From assembly GCA_030054235.1 (NCBI GenBank), contig JASGCG010000059.1, forward strand, positions 1 to 7,869: a stretch of 7,869 nt of DNA. The letters are read 5' to 3'. The DNA comes from Bacteroidia bacterium (GTDB taxonomy: Bacteria; Planctomycetota; Phycisphaerae; Phycisphaerales; SM1A02). The translations under genes were made by a program, and so were the position numbers. The notes beneath the pieces are model-generated. The model saw only the letters and a list, made by a program, of their open reading frames with translations. It was not told the origin of the DNA and ran no database searches. Positions 1 to 6,184 of the stretch are shown one piece after another. How positions within the stretch are numbered: the stretch's first letter is position 1; each line of letters starts with the position of its first letter.

Positions 1-712
1 TGGCCGGCCGGTGCTCCTTCGCAGCGTCGAGGCGTTCGCCAAGCGCGACGACGTGGCGGTGGTCATCGTCGCGGCGCCCGAGGATGGCGTCGAGGCGTTC
101 CGCGATCGCTACGGCGTGCAGCTGGCCTTCCATGGCGTGAAGATCGTGGCGGGGGGGCGCGAGCGCTGGGAGAGCGTGCGCAACGCGCTGGCGCTGGTGC
201 CGGCAGAGTGCACGCATGTGGCCGTGCACGATGCGGCGCGGCCGCTCGTGAACCAGGAGCTGATCGACCGTGTCTTCGCCGCTGCTGGCGTGGCGGGCGC
301 TGCGATTCCCGGCGAGCCGGTCTCGGCCACGCTCAAGCGCGTGACCGAGGAGACCTTTGACGCCAGCGCCGACGATGCGATCGTGGATTCGATCCTCGGC
401 GGCGGCGATGGTGAGCCCGTCGGCGATGGCGTGAAGGGCCGCCGCGTCGTGGAGACCGTCTCGCGCGAGCGCATGATGGCGATCCAGACGCCGCAGGCCT
501 TCGAGCGCTCGCTCTTCGAGCGGGCCTACGCGCAGCAGGGGCTCGACGGCGCGACCGACGATGCCTCGCTCGTCGAGCGGCTCGGCGAACCGGTCCTCGT
601 CGTGCAGGGTGACCCGCGCAACATCAAGATCACGACCCAGGCTGACCTCGCGCTCGCGAAGCTCATGCTTGGCGCACGACTCCCCGGGGATCGCCCCATC
701 TTTGGCTTCTGA
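1..712 (+). CDS. ispD: 2-C-methyl-D-erythritol 4-phosphate cytidylyltransferase, 5' end missing
   Basis: Transfers CMP from CTP to 2-C-methyl-D-erythritol 4-phosphate, giving CDP-ME in the cytosolic MEP pathway of isoprenoid synthesis. The frame is already open at base 2 (residues GRPVLLRSVEAF), which matches the middle of the IspD N-terminal region. The gene therefore begins upstream, and its CTP-binding glycine-rich loop lies outside the window; the GTG at 11 is internal. Family motifs seen, numbered from that GTG, are VHDAARPL at 72-79, a PVSATLKR segment at 103-110, IQTPQAF at 158-164, TDDASLVE at 182-189, and GDPRNIKIT followed by a DLALA helix at 200-215. All are in the expected order up to the stop. 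Between TLKR and the ETVSRER segment lie about 38 residues, where E. coli IspD has about 10, so there is an acidic/Gly-rich insertion of roughly 28 residues. The malic enzyme gene follows after 21 bp. The family call is firm. Confidence 0.93.
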   Translation, partial: GRPVLLRSVEAFAKRDDVAVVIVAAPEDGVEAFRDRYGVQLAFHGVKIVAGGRERWESVRNALALVPAECTHVAVHDAARPLVNQELIDRVFAAAGVAGAAIPGEPVSATLKRVTEETFDASADDAIVDSILGGGDGEPVGDGVKGRRVVETVSRERMMAIQTPQAFERSLFERAYAQQGLDGATDDASLVERLGEPVLVVQGDPRNIKITTQADLALAKLMLGARLPGDRPIFGF

Positions 713-719
713 ACCTTCC

Positions 720-723
720 AGGA
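720..723 (+). promoter_or_regulatory. Ribosome binding site of the malic enzyme gene
   Basis: AGGA lies 10 bases before the ATG at 734. An in-frame TTG at 725 is only one base from this motif, so the site supports the ATG as start. It is a short motif, and the evidence is its position. Confidence 0.5.
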
Positions 724-733
724 CTTGACTCCC

Positions 734-2362
734 ATGACGACCACCAAGACCGGCATCGACCTGCTCCACGATCCAGCACTCAACAAGTCGACGGCCTACA
801 CCGAGGCCGAGCGCGCGGCGCTGGGGCTGATCGGGCTGGTTCCCGACACGACCGAGTCCGAGGACCTGCAGCTCAAGCGCGTGATGCTGCAGCTCTCGCA
901 CAAGTCGACCGACCTCGAGCGGTACATCTACCTCGTCAACCTGCTCGATCACGACGAGACGCTCTTCTACCGCACGCTCATGTCCGATCCGGCCAGGTTC
1001 CTGCCGATCGTCTACGACCCGACCATCGGCGACGCGTGCCTGAAGTTTGGGCACATCTTCCGCGGTCCGCGCGGCATGTACCTGTCGATCAAGCGTCGCG
1101 GCCACGTGAAGGAGGTCCTGCGCAACTGGCCCGTGAAGGATGTGCGTTTCATCTGCGTGACCAATGGCGGCCGCATCCTGGGGCTCGGCGACTTGGGGGC
1201 CAACGGGATGGGCATTCCCATCGGCAAGCTGCAGCTCTACACGGCCGCGGCGGCCGTGCCGCCCCAGGTGCTCATGCCGATGTACCTCGACGCAGGCACC
1301 AACAACGAGCAGCTGCTTGCCGACCCGCTGTACCTGGGCCTGCGCGAGCGTCGGCCGTCGACCGAGGACCTCTACTCCTTCGTGGACGAGTTCGTCGATG
1401 CGGTGCAGGAGGTCTTCCCGGGCTGCTGCATCCACTTCGAGGACTGGACTGGCGCCGATGCGGTCCACCTGCTCGAGCGCTACCGCGACCGTGCGTGCGT
1501 CTACAACGATGACATCCAGGGCACCGCGGGCATCACCCTTGCCGGCATGATCAATGCCGTCAAGGTCAAGGGCACCAAGCTGAAGGACGAGCGGTACCTG
1601 TTCCTCGGCGCGGGCTCGGCCGGCATCGGGCTGGCCAACCTGCTCTGCTCGGCGCTCGTCCAGGAAGGCATGACGCTCGAGGATGCGCGATCCCGCGTGC
1701 ACATGTTCGACGTCAACGGCCTGCTCGAACCCTCGCGCACGGACCTCTTCGACTTCCAGCGCGTGTACGCCCACCCGCATGCTCCCACGCGCGATTTCGT
1801 CGCAGCGATCGAGAGCATCAAGCCCACGACGATCATCGGCGTGAGCACGGTCGGTGGAGCGTTCAACCAGAAGGTCGTCGAAGCCATGTCGCGCATCAAC
1901 GACCGCCCGGTGATCCTGGCGCTCTCGAACCCGACCTCGTGCGCCGAGTGCACGTCGGAGCAGGCGTACACCTGGTCCAAGGGCAAGGCGCTCTACGCGG
2001 CGGGCGTGCCGATGGCCCCGGCGCAGTACGGCGGCAAGACCTTCGTGCCGGGTCAGGCCAACAACTTCTACATCTTCCCGGCGGTGGGGCTTGCGGTCTA
2101 CGCCACCAAGGCCCGGCGCGTGCCCGATGCGATGTTCATCGAGGCGGCGAAGGGCGTCGCTGACCAAGTGACCCCCGAGATGATGGCGCAGGGCATGCTC
2201 TATCCGCCGCAGTCGAACATCCTCGAGGCCGAGATCATCACGGCCGCGCGGGTGGCCAAGTTGGTCTTCGACCTTGGCCTGGCCGGTGTCGAGCGCCCGC
2301 AGGACATGGAGGCCTTCATCCGCTCGAAGCTCTACACGCCCTCGTATGCGAAGCTTGCCTGA
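734..2362 (+). CDS. maeA: Malic enzyme (malate dehydrogenase, oxaloacetate-decarboxylating)
   Basis: Oxidatively decarboxylates L-malate to pyruvate and CO2 with NAD(P)+ and a divalent metal; cytosolic, linking the TCA cycle to pyruvate. The product is 542 residues, the length of the large (MaeA/eukaryotic-type) malic enzymes. The N-terminal malic domain carries the catalytic Tyr at 94 (VYDPTIGDAC) and the GLGDLGANGMGIPIGKL segment with the catalytic Lys at 165. Metal ligands are Glu236-Asp237 in HFEDW and the Asp of YNDDIQGTA near 259-260. The Rossmann fold has GAGSAGIG at 292-299, and the C-terminal signatures ALSNPTS (396-402) and FVPGQANNFYIFP are intact. The usual Thr after the catalytic Tyr (VYTP) is Asp here. 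I chose the ATG at 734 over an in-frame TTG at 725 because of the AGGA spacing. The cofactor cannot be decided: DVNGLL follows the second beta strand, so the maeA name (NAD type) is by overall similarity. Probably co-transcribed with ispD. Confidence 0.96.
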   Translation: MTTTKTGIDLLHDPALNKSTAYTEAERAALGLIGLVPDTTESEDLQLKRVMLQLSHKSTDLERYIYLVNLLDHDETLFYRTLMSDPARFLPIVYDPTIGDACLKFGHIFRGPRGMYLSIKRRGHVKEVLRNWPVKDVRFICVTNGGRILGLGDLGANGMGIPIGKLQLYTAAAAVPPQVLMPMYLDAGTNNEQLLADPLYLGLRERRPSTEDLYSFVDEFVDAVQEVFPGCCIHFEDWTGADAVHLLERYRDRACVYNDDIQGTAGITLAGMINAVKVKGTKLKDERYLFLGAGSAGIGLANLLCSALVQEGMTLEDARSRVHMFDVNGLLEPSRTDLFDFQRVYAHPHAPTRDFVAAIESIKPTTIIGVSTVGGAFNQKVVEAMSRINDRPVILALSNPTSCAECTSEQAYTWSKGKALYAAGVPMAPAQYGGKTFVPGQANNFYIFPAVGLAVYATKARRVPDAMFIEAAKGVADQVTPEMMAQGMLYPPQSNILEAEIITAARVAKLVFDLGLAGVERPQDMEAFIRSKLYTPSYAKLA

Positions 2363-2389
2363 GGCAGTGCCCAAGTTGTCCTGCTGTCC

Positions 2390-2393
2390 GGAG
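2390..2393 (+). promoter_or_regulatory. Ribosome binding site favouring the TTG start of the porin gene
   Basis: GGAG lies 6 bases before the in-frame TTG at 2400, an ideal distance. The alternative in-frame ATG at 2346 overlaps the malic enzyme gene by 17 bp and has no purine-rich motif in front of it. Confidence 0.45.
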
Positions 2394-2399
2394 CGGGCC

Positions 2400-3737
2400 T
2401 TGGGTCGGCGTTCTGCCTGCCTGGGCCTGTGCGCTGCCTTGGCGACGGCGCTCACGCCCGCCCGTCCGGCAGCGGCCGATGATGCTGCCACGACATCGGC
2501 TGATGATCAGGCTCGCACGGCGGCGTCGGAGCGCTTCAAGTCGGGCTACCTGCTCGGCGACTGGGGGGGGTTGCGCACCGATCTCTGGGCGGCGGGCTTC
2601 GAGCCGACGCTGCTGCTCATCACCGATCCGTACGGCAACCCTACGGGCGGGCTCAAGCAGGGCTTCGACACCTACAGCTTGCTGTGCGCCGATCTGGGCA
2701 TCGATGAGGGGCGCGATGCGGGATGGAAGGGTGGGCGATTCGACGTGGGCTGGTCGTGGAACTTCGGCAACAGGCTCTCGCAGGATGTCGTCGGCAACGT
2801 CTTCCCGATCCAGATGGCCGACGTTGCGCCGCCGGGCACCAGGCTCACGAACCTGAGCTGGACGCAGGAGCTCTGGGACGGGGCCGTCAGCGTGCGCGCA
2901 GGCCGATTCTCGATCGATGCGCTCTATGGGCAGGAGTTCGCCGGGTCTGACTACTTCCGGTCGTTCACGTCGGTGGCGTTCAACGCGATCCCGTTCTCGC
3001 TCTTCTACAACGCACCCGGGCCGTTCGGCTATCCCGCGACGACGTGGGGGGCGCGTGTGAAGGTGCTTCCGAGCGATGCGCTCTGCCTGATGGGCGGGAT
3101 CTTCAATGCAGATCCCGAGGTCGACGAGGCCGACCAGCATGGCCTTGATTTCTCCCTCAAGGGTCCGGCGCTGGCGATCGCGGAGATCGGACTTCGCTCG
3201 AACCAGTCGCCCGGTGCGACAGGTCTGCCCGGCAACCTGAAGTTCGGTGGCTACACGCTCGGCGGCGATGTGCAGGAGTACGACTCGACCGAGGAGTCAT
3301 CGGGTCGCTACGGCTTCTACGTGGTCGGCGACCAGATGGTCATGCGCTTCGGTGGCGTGGGTGATGGCCGACATCTGGGCGTCTTCGGCAGCGTGGTGGT
3401 CGCGCCCGATGAATCGGTCAGCCCGATGCCGTACTCGGCGTTCGGCGGCTTCGTGGCGTACGGCCCGATGGCCAGCCGGCCCAAGGACTTCATCTCCTTC
3501 GGCGTGGCGTATGGTGGGTTCAGCAGCGAGCTTCGCGAGGCCCAGCGCGTGCAGCAGCTCACGGATCCATCGGTCCTGCCGCAGCTCTTCGAGATGGCGA
3601 TCGAAGCGTCGTACGGATTCCAGGTCCAACCCGGCCTCGTGCTGCAGCCGGGCATGCAGGTCATCGTGAATCCGGGCGGAAGCCCCGACGTCGATACCGC
3701 GATCGCTGCTGGCGTGAACGCGGTGATCAGGTTCTGA
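2400..3737 (+). CDS. OprB-family carbohydrate-selective outer-membrane porin
   Basis: Predicted beta-barrel channel of the outer membrane; OprB-family porins pass sugars and other small solutes, but the substrate here cannot be read from sequence. From the TTG start the product is 445 residues. It opens with a clear signal peptide: basic GRR, a hydrophobic stretch SACLGLCAALATAL, and a cleavage region ending PAAA before DDAATT. The family hallmark follows at about residues 49-56 (LGDWGGLR, then a DPYGNPTGG-like first strand). Also typical are the WTQELWDGAVSVRAGRF strand, the SLFYNAPG region, and the C-terminal FQVQPGLVLQPGMQVIVNPGG strand. The protein ends in Phe, as barrel proteins inserted by BAM usually do. 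An alternative start is the ATG at 2346 (463 residues, overlapping the malic enzyme gene); the signal peptide would then have an unusually long n-region. An 8-G run lies in the GDWGG codons. It may share a transcript with the two genes upstream. The next gene is convergent. Confidence 0.85.
   Translation: MGRRSACLGLCAALATALTPARPAAADDAATTSADDQARTAASERFKSGYLLGDWGGLRTDLWAAGFEPTLLLITDPYGNPTGGLKQGFDTYSLLCADLGIDEGRDAGWKGGRFDVGWSWNFGNRLSQDVVGNVFPIQMADVAPPGTRLTNLSWTQELWDGAVSVRAGRFSIDALYGQEFAGSDYFRSFTSVAFNAIPFSLFYNAPGPFGYPATTWGARVKVLPSDALCLMGGIFNADPEVDEADQHGLDFSLKGPALAIAEIGLRSNQSPGATGLPGNLKFGGYTLGGDVQEYDSTEESSGRYGFYVVGDQMVMRFGGVGDGRHLGVFGSVVVAPDESVSPMPYSAFGGFVAYGPMASRPKDFISFGVAYGGFSSELREAQRVQQLTDPSVLPQLFEMAIEASYGFQVQPGLVLQPGMQVIVNPGGSPDVDTAIAAGVNAVIRF
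2563..2570 (+). repeat. Eight-G homopolymer inside the porin gene
   Basis: A run of eight G encodes the Trp-Gly-Gly of the conserved LGDWGGLR motif near the mature N-terminus. The frame is intact. Poly-G runs of this length can slip, so it may be a phase-variation site or a sequencing-error hot spot, though Trp-Gly-Gly conservation alone could also produce it. Confidence 0.6.
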
Positions 3738-3742
3738 GTGCA

Positions 3743-3756
3743 CGGCGCCGGCGCCG
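3743..3756. terminator. GC palindrome between convergent genes, possible two-way terminator
   Basis: CGGCGCCGGCGCCG is a perfect 14-bp palindrome in the 24-bp gap between the porin stop (3737) and the stop of the convergent small membrane-protein gene (3762). RNA from either strand could fold into a 5-bp stem with a 4-base loop. No T-run follows on either side, so it is not a classical intrinsic terminator. A second short palindrome, GTGATCAC (3758-3765), overlaps the minus-strand stop codon. Confidence 0.3.
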
Positions 3757-3761
3757 AGTGA

Positions 3762-3938
3762 TCACGGCAGCGGTTGCTCGGGCGGCTTGCCGCCGATCGT
3801 CAGGCGTGCGCGGGTCGGTCGTGCCTTGGGCTTGGGCTTCCATGCCTTGGGCAGGAAGGGCTTCACGACGAACCACGCACCCACGAGCGCGCAAGCGGTC
3901 ACGAGCCAGAACTGCCAGTCACCGATGGGAAAGCCCAT
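3762..3938 (-). CDS. Small FeoB-coupled single-pass membrane protein
   Basis: A 58-residue protein starting at the ATG that shares one base with the feoB stop (TGATG). Its translation is therefore almost certainly coupled to FeoB. Residues about 8-29 form one hydrophobic segment (WQFWLVTACALVGAWFVV). This is followed by a basic, proline-rich tail (KPFLPKAWKPKPKARP, then ARLTIGGKPP) that should stay in the cytoplasm if the N-terminus is outside. Placement and architecture resemble the short membrane proteins found after feoB in several phyla (FeoB-associated Cys-rich proteins, or functionally FeoC). However, the Cys cluster of those proteins is absent; the only Cys (16) is inside the membrane segment. 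I do not recognise a named family. The open frame extends upstream to 4067, but that part lies inside feoB in another frame, so the 3938 start is preferred. A role in assembling or stabilising FeoB is inferred from context only. Confidence 0.75.
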   Translation of the reverse strand: MGFPIGDWQFWLVTACALVGAWFVVKPFLPKAWKPKPKARPTRARLTIGGKPPEQPLP

Positions 3939-5893
3939 CACGCCGCCACCAGTCGGAACGCGATCGCGCCAGCGACCCACGCGAGCGAACTCATCCAGCC
4001 CAGCTGCAGCAGCGCCCAGCGCCAGCCGCCCGCTTCGCGTGCGGTCAGGACGAGCGTGGGCAAGCACTGCATCGCCAGCACATAGAAGACCAGCAGCGCC
4101 GCGCAGGTCGCCGGCGCGAAGAGCGGCGAGCCATCATCGCGTGTGGCTGCGCGCATCGACTCCATCGTGCCGGGGTCGGCGACGTCGTCGCTGGACTGCA
4201 CCTGGATCGCCACGGTGTTCACGAAGACTTCGCGCGCGAGGAAGCTCGTGAGCACGGCCATCGTGAGCTGTCGATCCAGTCCCAGCGGCTCGAACGCAGG
4301 CTGCACGAGATCGCCCACGCGCGCCGCGAAGCTGCCGCGTGCCTGGGTCTGCGCATCCATCGCATCGGCCGCAGCGGCGAGTTCCGTCGCGCGGGCCTCG
4401 TCGCCCGCGGCGATCGATGCCTCGGCCACCTGGCGAAGCGCAACCGATTCGCGAGATGGTTCGACCTTGGGGAACGCGCTGAGCCACCACATCACCACGC
4501 TGATCGCCAGGATCACGGTGGCAGCGTTGCGCAGGAAGAGCTGCGATCGATCGCGCGCCACATGAAACGCGCTGCGCAGGCTCGGGCGGCGATAGGGCGG
4601 GAGTTCCATGACCATCGCGCGACCATCGCCGGCGAGGATGGTGCGGCGAAGCAGCCACGCGGTGCCGAGGCCCGCAACGATGCCGAGCGCATAGCAGCCG
4701 ACAAAGGCCAGCCCGGCCTTCCATGGCTCGCCTGCGAAGAGCAGGCCGCAGAGCAGCACGTACACGGGAATGCGCGCCGTGCAGCTCATGAACGGCGCGC
4801 AGAGGATCGTGGCGAGCCGGTCGCGCCGACCCGGGATGAGCCTCGTGCTCATGATGCCTGGCAGCGCGCACGCGTGGCTTGAGAGGAGCGGGAGGAACGC
4901 CTGGCCAGGCAGGCCGAAGCGCCGCATGGTGCGATCGAGCGAGAGCGCGGCGCGTGCGAGGTAGCCGGTGTCCTCGAGCAGGGCGAGCAGGAAGAAGAGC
5001 AGCGCGATCTGCGGCAGGAAGACCACGGTCGCGCCGATCCCACCGACGATGCCATCGGCGAGGAGGTCCGCGGCGAGCCCGGCGGGCACTACGTCGTGGA
5101 CCAATCCGGCGAGCCAGCCAAAGACGGCATCGAGCGCATCCATCGGATAGCTCGCGAGCCAGAAGATCGACGTGAAGAGCAGGCCCATCGTCAGCGCGAA
5201 GGCCGCGAGGCCGCCGACAGGGTGGGTGAACGCGCGATCGAGCCGTTCCGTGAGTGGATCCGCTGCAGCGCGGACGGTGCGGCCGCCCGCGCGCTCGAAG
5301 ACGCCCGCCGCCCAATCGGCGCAGGCTGCCGTGCCGGGTTCAGCAGCAGGGCACGGCGCGGCTGGAATCGGCGGGGCCTGTCGCGTGGCGATGTCGTGCG
5401 CGGCGGTCGCGAGTGCCGCCAGCCCGATGCCGGTCCGGCCGCTGGCCTCGACGACCGGCACGCCGAGATCGCGCGCCAGCGACGAGGGATCGAGCACAAG
5501 CCCGGCGCTGCGGGCGGCATCGGTCATCGTGAGCGCGATCACGCAGGGCAGGCCGCGTCGCAGGACCGTGCTCGCGAACTGCAGGTTTCGCACGAGGTTG
5601 GTGGCATCGAGCACGAGCACCACGGCATCGGGCACGGTGCCGAGTCGGCCGTCGATGCACTCGGCGCAGAGCACGCTCTCGGGCAGGTCGAGCGCGAGCG
5701 AATAGATGCCGGGCAGGTCAATCACCTCGAGCGGCGCGCCGGCGATCGTGCACTGGCCCAGATGATGATCGACGGTGCTCCCCGGGAAGTTCGCCGTGCG
5801 CGCGCGAGCGCCGCAGAGCGCGTTGAAGAGCGTGGTCTTGCCGGTGTTCGGATTGCCGACGAGGGCGATCGTCGCGAGCTCGGGGTCGCTCAT
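3938..5893 (-). CDS. feoB: Ferrous iron transport protein B (GTPase-coupled Fe2+ permease)
   Basis: Inner-membrane Fe2+ importer with a cytosolic GTPase domain; 651 residues, on the short side of the family (E. coli FeoB is 773). G-domain motifs are G1 GNPNTGKT at 13-20, G2 around Thr40 in NFPGSTVD, G3 DLPG at 59-62, and G5 as ASG at 150-152. The G4 position reads TMTD (122-125), where most FeoB proteins have NxxD. A helical GDI-like linker precedes the membrane core, which starts near residue 228. The two gate repeats hold the expected cysteines: HACALPGIMSTR around Cys342 and SCTARIPVYVLL around Cys371. The segments ILAISVVMWWLSAFP and TSFLAREVFVNTVA and the final MQCLPTLVLTAREAGGWRWALL are also typical. 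An Ala/Glu-rich helical loop lies at about 480-520. The ATG overlaps the feoA stop (ATGA), and the stop overlaps the next start (TGATG). Probably controlled by the Fur-like site upstream of feoA. Confidence 0.96.
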   Translation of the reverse strand: MSDPELATIALVGNPNTGKTTLFNALCGARARTANFPGSTVDHHLGQCTIAGAPLEVIDLPGIYSLALDLPESVLCAECIDGRLGTVPDAVVLVLDATNLVRNLQFASTVLRRGLPCVIALTMTDAARSAGLVLDPSSLARDLGVPVVEASGRTGIGLAALATAAHDIATRQAPPIPAAPCPAAEPGTAACADWAAGVFERAGGRTVRAAADPLTERLDRAFTHPVGGLAAFALTMGLLFTSIFWLASYPMDALDAVFGWLAGLVHDVVPAGLAADLLADGIVGGIGATVVFLPQIALLFFLLALLEDTGYLARAALSLDRTMRRFGLPGQAFLPLLSSHACALPGIMSTRLIPGRRDRLATILCAPFMSCTARIPVYVLLCGLLFAGEPWKAGLAFVGCYALGIVAGLGTAWLLRRTILAGDGRAMVMELPPYRRPSLRSAFHVARDRSQLFLRNAATVILAISVVMWWLSAFPKVEPSRESVALRQVAEASIAAGDEARATELAAAADAMDAQTQARGSFAARVGDLVQPAFEPLGLDRQLTMAVLTSFLAREVFVNTVAIQVQSSDDVADPGTMESMRAATRDDGSPLFAPATCAALLVFYVLAMQCLPTLVLTAREAGGWRWALLQLGWMSSLAWVAGAIAFRLVAA

Positions 5894-6153
5894 GATGCGT
5901 CGTCGATCGGCGTGACCATGATGCGGGCGGCGACCTGCTCATCGATGCCCAGCCGCGTGGTGTCGACCTGCACGATGCAGGCGTGACCACGTCGACACAG
6001 CCGGACTTCGCATCGTTCGCCAAGTCCCATCGCCGTCAGCAGGCAACGATCGTCCTCGGGCAGTCCATCGAGCGCCGAGCATTCCACGGTGGCCCGGCGC
6101 CCGGGGGCGAGCTGGGTCAGGGGAATGCGGATGGGCGGGGTGGGGGTCGTCAC
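5890..6153 (-). CDS. feoA: FeoA-like SH3-domain protein, cysteine-rich
   Basis: Small cytosolic partner of FeoB, thought to bind it and tune Fe2+ uptake. The 87-residue product has the FeoA SH3-like layout: an LTQLAPGRRATV opening strand (12-23), the LLTAMGLGERCEVRLCRRG core (38-56), and a closing TRLGIDEQVAARIMV strand (66-80), where FeoA proteins usually have R-(X)-S-L-R-x-x-E-A-x-x-I-x-V. The start is the GTG at 6153, where homology begins and which lies 12 bases from the Fur-like palindrome. The open frame continues upstream to 6327, but that would overlap the BFD-like gene and lacks FeoA similarity. No clear Shine-Dalgarno motif precedes the GTG. Five cysteines (25, 37, 48, 53, 59) are present, unusually many for a FeoA. 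It overlaps feoB by four bases (ATGA), so the two are translationally coupled. Confidence 0.88.
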   Translation of the reverse strand: MTTPTPPIRIPLTQLAPGRRATVECSALDGLPEDDRCLLTAMGLGERCEVRLCRRGHACIVQVDTTRLGIDEQVAARIMVTPIDDAS

Positions 6154-6165
6154 GCGAGGTTCGTG

Positions 6166-6182
6166 TTGAGAACGAGTCTCAA
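6166..6182. promoter_or_regulatory. Putative Fur box in front of feoA
   Basis: TTGAGAACGAGTCTCAA has perfect 6-bp inverted arms (TTGAGA/TCTCAA) around five bases. It differs by two central bases from the common Fur-box form TTGAGAATGATTCTCAA. It fills most of the 31-bp gap between the BFD-like stop (6185) and the feoA GTG (6153), ending 12 bases before that codon. Fur normally represses feo genes when iron is plentiful, so the position suits the function. No convincing -10/-35 pair was recognised, so the promoter itself is unplaced. The call rests on pattern and context. Confidence 0.65.
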
Positions 6183-6184
6183 TA

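Noticed and set aside
402..450. Short imperfect repeats in ispD considered as a tandem-repeat array
   Set aside because: Only two copies of GGCGATGG are present, so this is noted only as part of the insertion rather than as a repeat feature.
2316..3140. Minus-strand open frame of 274 codons opposite the porin gene
   Set aside because: Arg/Glu-rich shadow of the OprB-family frame, which has a signal peptide and family motifs.
3758..4882. Long plus-strand open frame (374 codons) opposite feoB
   Set aside because: It is antisense to clearly homologous feoB and the small membrane gene. Its product is Arg/His/Ala-rich low-complexity sequence typical of out-of-frame GC-rich DNA, with no recognisable motif.
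4134..5315. Second minus-strand frame of 393 codons within feoB
   Set aside because: Same-strand shadow in another frame; composition is Arg/Ala/His-rich and the overlapping FeoB frame carries all conserved motifs.
5096..5986. Plus-strand open frame of 296 codons opposite feoB and feoA
   Set aside because: Antisense to conserved GTPase motifs, with an Arg/Gly/Glu-rich product and no domain signature; explained by high GC removing stop codons.
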